The notes under the pieces were generated by a model, which saw nothing but the letters and a program-made list of their open reading frames with translations, was not told where the DNA came from and did no database searches. Both the position numbers and the translations under genes were made by a program. Of a stretch of DNA of 10,585 nucleotides, positions 5,976 to 10,585 are shown one piece after another. Within the stretch, counting starts at the first letter, position 1. Every line of letters starts with the position of its first letter. Source of the DNA: JBDNIO01 sp041688215 (GTDB lineage: Bacteria > Pseudomonadota > Gammaproteobacteria > Nevskiales > Salinisphaeraceae); contig JBDNIO010000199.1 in the NCBI GenBank assembly GCA_041688215.1, forward strand, positions 1 through 10,585, given 5' to 3'.

Positions 5976-7362
5976 ATCCCTGCAAGGCGAAAAAAAAGGC
6001 TGGGTCGAATCTTTTGCGGTCTATAAGAACCCGCCGGTGGTGGCGATGCTGTTTCTGGGGTTTGCCGCAGGGTTGCCGTTTCTTCTGGTGTTTTCTACGC
6101 TGTCCGCATGGCTGACGGAAGCCGATGTCAGCCGTGCGACCATCGGTTTTTTTTCCTGGGTGGGGATTACCTACTCGATCAAATTTTTCTGGGCGCCGGT
6201 GGTGGATCGTCTGCCCTTGCCGGGGCTGACCGCGCTGTTCGGCCGCCGCCGTTCGTGGATGCTACTGGCGCAGGTTGGTATCGCAGTGGGGCTGATTGGC
6301 ATGGCCAACTGCGACCCGCGCATTGAATTGGCGTCCGTTGCCGGCTTTGCCCTGCTGGTGGCGTTTTCCTCCGCCACGCAGGACATTTCCATCGACGCCT
6401 GGCGTATTGAAGCCGCGCCGCTGGAGCTCCAAGGCGCGATGGCAGCGACTTACCAGGCCGGCTATCGCATTGCGTTGCTGGCGACCGGCGCGGGGGCGTT
6501 TTATCTGGCCACGGGTATGTCCTGGCAACAGGTGTATTTATGGATGACGGTGCTGGTTGCCATCGGCATGACCACGGTACTGATTATCCACGAGCCGGAA
6601 TCGCATAGCTCGCGCGATACGCTGATGCGTGAGCAACGCGTAGTCGATTTTCTTGAACGCTCCGAACACCTGCCGGATTTTTTGCGCAACGCCATGGCCT
6701 GGTTTATCGGCGCGGTAGTCTGTCCCTTCGTCGATTTTTTTGCGCGCAATGGCATCAAAGCCGCGCTGGTGATTCTGGCGTTCGTTGGCGTGTTCCGCAT
6801 CTCCGACATCACCATGGGAGTGATGGCTAACCCATTTTATCTTGACATGGGCTATAGCAAAGCCGAGATCGCTTCAGTGGCAAAGATATTCGGCGTGGGG
6901 ATGACCATTGCCGGTGCTGCGCTGGGTGGTGTGATGGTGGCGCGTTTTGGCGTAATGAAGCCCTTGCTGGTCGGCGCGGTGCTGGTGGCGAGCACCAATT
7001 TGCTGTTTGCGACCCTGTCTTTATTCGACCCGGATCTGACCTGGCTGGCGGTGGTTATCAGTGCCGATAACTTGTCCGGCGGTATTGCCGGTAGCGCGTT
7101 TATCGCCTATTTGTCGGGTTTGACGAATACCGCGTACACCGCCACCCAGTACGCGTTGTTTACCTCGATCATGACCCTGCCGGGCAAATTTCTCGGCGGT
7201 TTCGCTGGGGTTGTGGTTGAGGGCTTCGGCTACTTCACCTTTTTCGTCTACGCCGCGGCCACCGGCATCCCGGCAATCTTGTTAGTGTTGTATTTAATGC
7301 GGCGCATGAATGTAGACCGCGAGGATCACGTCATCACGGAGAAGAGTGCCCTGTCCGATTAA
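5962..7362 (+). CDS. ampG: AmpG-like muropeptide permease (MFS)
   Basis: This 466-residue inner-membrane protein belongs to the AmpG branch of the major facilitator superfamily. AmpG imports anhydro-muropeptides released from the cell wall into the cytoplasm for recycling. Evidence is the opening helix with GFAAGLPFLLVFSTLSAWL (about 32-50), the conserved SATQDISIDAWRIE segment (137-150), the SGLTNTAYTATQYALF stretch (385-400) and about 12 hydrophobic segments with a charged central loop (about 210-240). The start ATG at 5962 lies within the exonuclease III gene (14-nt overlap); an in-frame TTG at 5950 would add only four residues. The overlap suggests translational coupling. E. coli AmpG has 491 residues, so the length is near normal. 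Other AmpG-like carriers of unknown substrate exist, so the precise cargo is not proved. Confidence 0.82.
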   Translation: MSSNKSLQGEKKGWVESFAVYKNPPVVAMLFLGFAAGLPFLLVFSTLSAWLTEADVSRATIGFFSWVGITYSIKFFWAPVVDRLPLPGLTALFGRRRSWMLLAQVGIAVGLIGMANCDPRIELASVAGFALLVAFSSATQDISIDAWRIEAAPLELQGAMAATYQAGYRIALLATGAGAFYLATGMSWQQVYLWMTVLVAIGMTTVLIIHEPESHSSRDTLMREQRVVDFLERSEHLPDFLRNAMAWFIGAVVCPFVDFFARNGIKAALVILAFVGVFRISDITMGVMANPFYLDMGYSKAEIASVAKIFGVGMTIAGAALGGVMVARFGVMKPLLVGAVLVASTNLLFATLSLFDPDLTWLAVVISADNLSGGIAGSAFIAYLSGLTNTAYTATQYALFTSIMTLPGKFLGGFAGVVVEGFGYFTFFVYAAATGIPAILLVLYLMRRMNVDREDHVITEKSALSD

Positions 7363-7373
7363 ATCATTGTGTT

Positions 7374-7475
7374 ATTTCGGCGTCTTTTTGCCCCTCGCCG
7401 CGTTGCGGATTGTCGCAATAGTTACGACTATTACTCCTCACCGCGCCTTGCGAGGCACAAAAATACACTCGAAAT
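7374..7475. repeat. 102-bp imperfect palindrome ahead of the DUF4139 gene
   Basis: The ends ATTTCG (7374-7379) and CGAAAT (7470-7475) are inverted. Inside, TTTTTGCCCCTCGC pairs with GCGAGGCACAAAAA at 12 of 14 positions, GCGG pairs with CCGC, and the centre is the perfect hairpin AATAGT-TACG-ACTATT (7417-7432). The whole gap segment can fold into one long, bulged hairpin. No flanking direct repeat was found. It may be a non-autonomous repeat, a REP-like element, or the terminator of the permease transcript. It ends 34 bp before the next gene, so it could also affect that gene's promoter. Confidence 0.6.
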
Positions 7476-7509
7476 GCCTTCAACTTATTAACCGTACAGG
7501 ACACTAGCG

Positions 7510-8835
7510 ATGCGTAAATTAATTTTTCTGGCTTTGAGTTTGGGTTTGAGCGTCAGCGTGCAAGCTGCGGACCTGAGCCTATTCAACCAGGGTGCTTCAG
7601 TGGTTACCGAAGCACGCAACATTGAATTGAAAAAGGGCGCGCAGGACTTGGTCTGGCCAAGATTACCGGAACAAATTTTGCCGCAAACCCTGTTACTGCA
7701 AGGCGATGGCGTTAGCCTGATCGGCAGCCGTTGTCTGCGTGACACGCTTAACGCGCAGGCGTTACTGGATCGCCGCGAAGGCCAAATCATCACGCTGCTG
7801 CGCGGCGACGGGCAGGGTGGCGACATCGCGCGCGAAGCGCAACTTGTTAGCGCCTCGCGTCCGCTGATTGTGCGCGTGGATAACCGCATCGAAGTGCTGG
7901 ATGCCAATTCGCCCTGGCGCGTGGCGCTGGATTCGCTGCCCGGGGCCTTGCCCGCGTCGCCGGCACTAAGCCTGCGCGTGAGCTCCAAATCGGCCGGCAA
8001 AGTCCGGTTGCGTCTGACGTATCAAGTCAACGGTCTGGATTGGAGCGGCGAATACGTGGGCCGTTATGACGACGGCAAACAAACCCTGAACCTGCGCGCG
8101 CAAGCGGTGCTGCGAAACAACAGCGGCGGCGATTTCGAAAACGCCAAGGTCAATTTGATCGCCGGCGACATCGCCCGCGCCCGCGGTGGTAGCCCGCGCC
8201 CGGTGATGATGCGTTCGGAGAGCTTCAAGGCTGCTGATGCCGCGCCGTCGGCGAGTCAGGCGTTTGAATATTATCGCTATGACCTGCCCGGCAAGATAAC
8301 GCTGGCCAACGGCGAGACCCGTTCGGTGACACTGTTCAATGCGCAGGGCATTGCAGTGAAACGCGAATACCGTATTGAGGGCGGCTGGCGATCCAATGGC
8401 GACGTGCCTACGGCGCACGCAGAAATCCGGGTTAATTTTGACAACACGCTGGACAATCCGCTGCCTGCGGGTACGGTACGCGTGTATGACGCATCGGCTT
8501 CACCGCTGCTATTGGGCGAAGATCAGATACAACATACGCCGGAGAAACAACCGGTAACGCTAACCCTGGGCCGGGCCTTCGACATCAGCGCGGAACGCCG
8601 CGAGACCGAACAGACGCGCGAGGGTCAGACTCGCGAATCCGAACGCCGCATTGTGATCAGCAACGCCAAGGATAAATCGGTGCAGGTGAAGTTGGTCGAG
8701 CGACTGCCTGCTGACTGGGAAATTCTGTCCGAAAGTCTGCCGCACACAAAGGTGGATGCAAACCGCGTCCAATGGGTAATCGGAGTGCCCAAAGGCGGCA
8801 AGGCGGTGCTCAATTACCGCGTGCGGTATCGGTAA
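7510..8835 (+). CDS. Secreted DUF4139 domain protein
   Basis: The 441-residue protein has a clear signal peptide (MRKLIFLALSLGLSVSVQAA, cut after residue 19 or 20) and is probably periplasmic or surface-exposed. No later membrane segment is seen. The central and C-terminal parts match the DUF4139 family, seen in LRLTYQVNGLDWSGEYVGRY (about 168-187), the NNSGGDFENAKVNLIAGD stretch (about 203-220) and beta-rich repeats ending in GGKAVLNYRVRYR. The first 100 residues correspond loosely to the N-terminal region that precedes DUF4139 in other proteins. A charged Glu/Arg-rich segment lies near 360-380. The function of the family is not known and no catalytic motif is evident. AGGA (7498-7501), 8 nt before the ATG, is a good ribosome site. 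It appears monocistronic, facing ispA tail to tail. Confidence 0.85.
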   Translation: MRKLIFLALSLGLSVSVQAADLSLFNQGASVVTEARNIELKKGAQDLVWPRLPEQILPQTLLLQGDGVSLIGSRCLRDTLNAQALLDRREGQIITLLRGDGQGGDIAREAQLVSASRPLIVRVDNRIEVLDANSPWRVALDSLPGALPASPALSLRVSSKSAGKVRLRLTYQVNGLDWSGEYVGRYDDGKQTLNLRAQAVLRNNSGGDFENAKVNLIAGDIARARGGSPRPVMMRSESFKAADAAPSASQAFEYYRYDLPGKITLANGETRSVTLFNAQGIAVKREYRIEGGWRSNGDVPTAHAEIRVNFDNTLDNPLPAGTVRVYDASASPLLLGEDQIQHTPEKQPVTLTLGRAFDISAERRETEQTREGQTRESERRIVISNAKDKSVQVKLVERLPADWEILSESLPHTKVDANRVQWVIGVPKGGKAVLNYRVRYR

Positions 8836-8869
8836 TTGGTGATCGACGGAAAATGTTCTTTTATGTATG

Positions 8870-8938
8870 AACACAGAGGCGCACAGAGGGTTTTGTCTTA
8901 AAGCCTTTCCTCCGTGCGCCTCTGCGCGCCTCTGTGTT
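8870..8938. repeat. Long inverted repeat between convergent genes, possible bidirectional terminator
   Basis: AACACAGAGGCGC (8870-8882) pairs exactly with GCGCCTCTGTGTT (8926-8938). After one mismatch, CAGAGG (8884-8889) pairs with CCTCTG (8919-8924), giving a 20-bp stem with one mismatch and a loop of about 29 bases. It lies between the convergent DUF4139 gene and ispA. The right side is followed by TTTAAAAAA, which gives only three T residues on the plus strand. A stem of this kind could end or protect both transcripts. ACACAGAGG-type inverted repeats occur between genes in many bacteria (from memory). The rest of 8836-9014 holds no gene. Confidence 0.6.
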
Positions 8939-9014
8939 TAAAAAAGAGAGTTGAAAGCATACGCAGCGCGACTTGGCCACGGCCCGGTTCGGCGTGCGCG
9001 CCACCCAGCTTTTT

Positions 9015-9914
9015 TTAGCGGTCACGCTTGACCACATAGCCTGCCAGATCGCGCAACGGTTCGGCTCTGTCGCCGAATACGTCCAGCGCGGTCATCGCGT
9101 CCTGGTACAGCGAATCCGCGTAATCCTTGGCGGCCTGCATGCCCAGCAGCGCGGGGTAGGTGGCCTTGCCGCGTTCGGTGTCCGCGCCCTGGCGTTTGCC
9201 GATGGTATCGGTACTGCCTTCGATGTCGAGCACGTCGTCGCGCACCTGAAATGCCAGGCCGATATGCCGGGCGAAAGTTTCCAGCGCGCCGCGGTGCTCA
9301 CCACCCCCGTTTTCGCAGCAATCAGCCGCGATCAATACGCTGGCTTGCAGGAGCATGCCGGTTTTCAGGTGGTGTCCTTGTTCGAGTTCGGATACGTCGA
9401 TATCACGGCCTTCGGCGGCCATGTCCAGCATCTGCCCGCCGGCCATGCCCAGGGAGCCACCTGCATGCGCCAGGGTGGCGATGGCGCGCACGCGCACGAC
9501 CTCAACAGGCTCGTTTGCACCTGCCATTTGCGGGTCGGTGGCGAGCACATGAAACGCCAGCGCCTGCAGCGCATCGCCTACGAGGATTGCCGTAGCTTCG
9601 CCGTAAGCCTTTTGTGTGGTGGGTTTGCCGCGTCGTAGATCATCGTCATCCATGGCGGGCAGGTCGTCGTGCACCAGCGAATAGGCGTGGATTAGTTCCA
9701 CGGCGCAGGCGGGGCCGTCCAGACGCGCGGCGGAGAGACCCAAAACCTCGCCGGTGGCGTACGTCATCAAGGGACGCATACGCTTGCCCTGATCCAGCAC
9801 CGCGTAGCGCATGGCACGGTGTAGTTCGCGGGGGCTGTTATCTACGCTGGGCAGCCAGTGCTCCAGAGCGGTATTGACGCGCCGGATGGCATCGGAATAA
9901 TTGGGAGCTTGCAT
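9015..9914 (-). CDS. ispA: (2E,6E)-farnesyl diphosphate synthase
   Basis: IspA condenses isopentenyl diphosphate with dimethylallyl and geranyl diphosphate to make farnesyl diphosphate, the precursor for undecaprenyl phosphate and quinone side chains. The 299 residues equal the E. coli enzyme in length. The first aspartate-rich motif with the bacterial two-residue insertion, DDLPAMDDDD, lies at 83-92. The second, DDVLD, lies at 226-230. Also present are GGQMLDM (159-165), the HLKTG motif (182-186), GDALQALAFHVL (113-124) and GKRQGADTERGKATYPALLG (239-258). ATG 9914 (MQAPNYSDAIRRVN) is chosen to match the family N-terminus; a GTG at 9959 would add 15 unlike residues. No Shine-Dalgarno site is obvious. 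The usual partners xseB and dxs are not beside it: no XseB-like frame was found upstream and the DUF4139 gene lies downstream. Confidence 0.96.
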   Translation of the reverse strand: MQAPNYSDAIRRVNTALEHWLPSVDNSPRELHRAMRYAVLDQGKRMRPLMTYATGEVLGLSAARLDGPACAVELIHAYSLVHDDLPAMDDDDLRRGKPTTQKAYGEATAILVGDALQALAFHVLATDPQMAGANEPVEVVRVRAIATLAHAGGSLGMAGGQMLDMAAEGRDIDVSELEQGHHLKTGMLLQASVLIAADCCENGGGEHRGALETFARHIGLAFQVRDDVLDIEGSTDTIGKRQGADTERGKATYPALLGMQAAKDYADSLYQDAMTALDVFGDRAEPLRDLAGYVVKRDR

Positions 9915-10152
9915 GGATATGGCTTTGTGTGTGGCTGGCTGAAGGATTAGATCAGGCACGTGAAAAGTGTTTTGGCGAGACTATCTGCTGCTATCCTGCA
10001 CCAGGATTTAGATTAACCAGGCATTAACAACGGCAGCAAATGACATGCTTACAGTGCCAGGAAAACGTGCAAATTACCCAGACTCGTGTAATGAGGTCAA
10101 CTTATGCAAGGTCTGATTGATGTCGCAGGGTGGTGGCGCAGTAATGCCTTAA

Positions 10153-10585
10153 GGGCACCTCTAAAAATAGCCTACTGTGAGATAATTACGTCACCGAAGT
10201 CGCTAACCCGCCGGAAGGGAATATGGAACTGCAAGCCAGCTTTTTTGATCTTCACAATCGCCATAAAAAGTTAGCTGAACGCGATCCTCTGCGTTCGCTC
10301 AACCGATTGCTAGATTGGGAGGTATTCCGTGCACCGATCGAGGCTTTACGCTCACAGCAAAGAAAAAGTAAAGCGGGCCGCAAGCCATTCGATGCGGTGC
10401 TGATGTTCAAGATACTTATATTGCAGCATCTCTATAACCTGAGGGACGACGAACTAGCATTCCAGATCGCAAGACCGTTACAGTTTTTGTCGCTTTCTTG
10501 GTTTGGTCCCCGAGCAGACCGTGCCCGATAGCAAGACCATTTGGCTATTTCGTGAACAGTTGGTCAAGGCCGATCTCACCCAACA
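10153..10585 (+). mobile_element. IS5-family insertion sequence, left part (runs off the window)
   Basis: The presumed left end is GGGCACCTCTAAAAATAG (10153-10170), preceded by TTAA, which fits the YTAR target typical of the IS5 group. It lies 70 bp before the transposase start, the usual leader length for such elements. The right end and its matching inverted repeat lie beyond the window, so the boundary is an inference. The 240 bp between ispA and this end (9915-10152) contain no gene that can be supported. Confidence 0.6.
10223..10585 (+). pseudogene. IS5-family transposase, N-terminal part with frameshift (partial)
   Basis: The first frame begins MELQASFFDLHNRHKKLAER at 10223 with GGAAGG just upstream and shows the IS5-type N-terminal domain (LLDWEVFR, GRKPFDAVLMFKILILQHLYNLRDDELAFQI). 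Near 10490-10500 it leaves the family sequence and stops at 10531. In the next frame, from about 10494, the family reading resumes: GLVPEQTVPDSKTIWLFREQ, continuing to the window edge. One extra base around CGCTTTCTTGG explains this. It is either a decayed gene or, less likely, a programmed +1 frameshift, since some IS5-family members express their transposase that way. A sequencing error is also possible. The catalytic DDE residues lie beyond the window. Confidence 0.8.

Noticed and set aside
8973..9638. 221-codon plus-strand frame opposite ispA
   Set aside because: Shadow of ispA in the complementary frame; the ispA motifs are unmistakable on the other strand.
9960..10152. Possible xseB upstream of ispA
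   Set aside because: All minus-strand frames there are short and interrupted, and none resembles the XseB pattern.
10104..10274. 56-codon plus-strand frame spanning the IS left end
   Set aside because: It crosses the presumed IS boundary and overlaps the transposase start in another frame; no ribosome site or family match.
1..10585. CRISPR array, tRNA, rRNA, riboswitch or defence system
   Set aside because: No regularly spaced direct repeats, cloverleaf or rRNA-like sequence was found, and no gene of known defence families is present.

Overview
The window reads as a stretch of gammaproteobacterial chromosome carrying housekeeping genes. Dut and IspA closely resemble the enteric proteins. 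The gene neighbourhood radC < > coaBC-dut-argB ... < pyrE > exonuclease III/Crc-like is the one known from Pseudomonas-type genomes, but without the algC that Pseudomonas carries between dut and argB. Assignment to Gammaproteobacteria is an inference from these resemblances; no genus can be named from the sequence.

Layout. Bases 3-92 hold the last 29 codons of an unrecognised plus-strand gene. radC (minus) lies back to back with a plus-strand operon: coaBC (coenzyme A synthesis), dut (dUTPase, overlapping coaBC by 32 nt) and argB (acetylglutamate kinase). Directly after the argB stop is a 146-bp MITE-like element with 19-bp imperfect terminal inverted repeats and a perfect 9-bp target-site duplication, which contains a double hairpin. 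Next come two minus-strand genes, a secreted DUF4124 coiled-coil protein and pyrE, separated by about 200 bp packed with hairpins. Divergent from pyrE is an exonuclease III whose sequence looks like Pseudomonas Crc but keeps all the nuclease residues. It overlaps an AmpG-like muropeptide permease. Then follow a 102-bp imperfect palindrome, a secreted DUF4139 protein, a 69-bp hairpin between convergent genes, and ispA (minus; farnesyl diphosphate synthase). The window ends inside an IS5-family insertion sequence whose transposase has a frameshift.

How the genes relate: the block mixes nucleotide supply and hygiene (dut, pyrE), DNA repair-type enzymes (exonuclease III, RadC), cofactor synthesis (coaBC), arginine synthesis (argB), cell-wall recycling (ampG-like) and isoprenoid synthesis (ispA). 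No defence system, CRISPR array, tRNA or rRNA is visible. The less ordinary content is in the intergenic spaces (MITE, palindromes, IS) and in two protein details: the missing canonical cysteine in the CoaC domain and the catalytically complete Crc-like nuclease. All calls rest on reading the sequence and on remembered family knowledge; no search was run.
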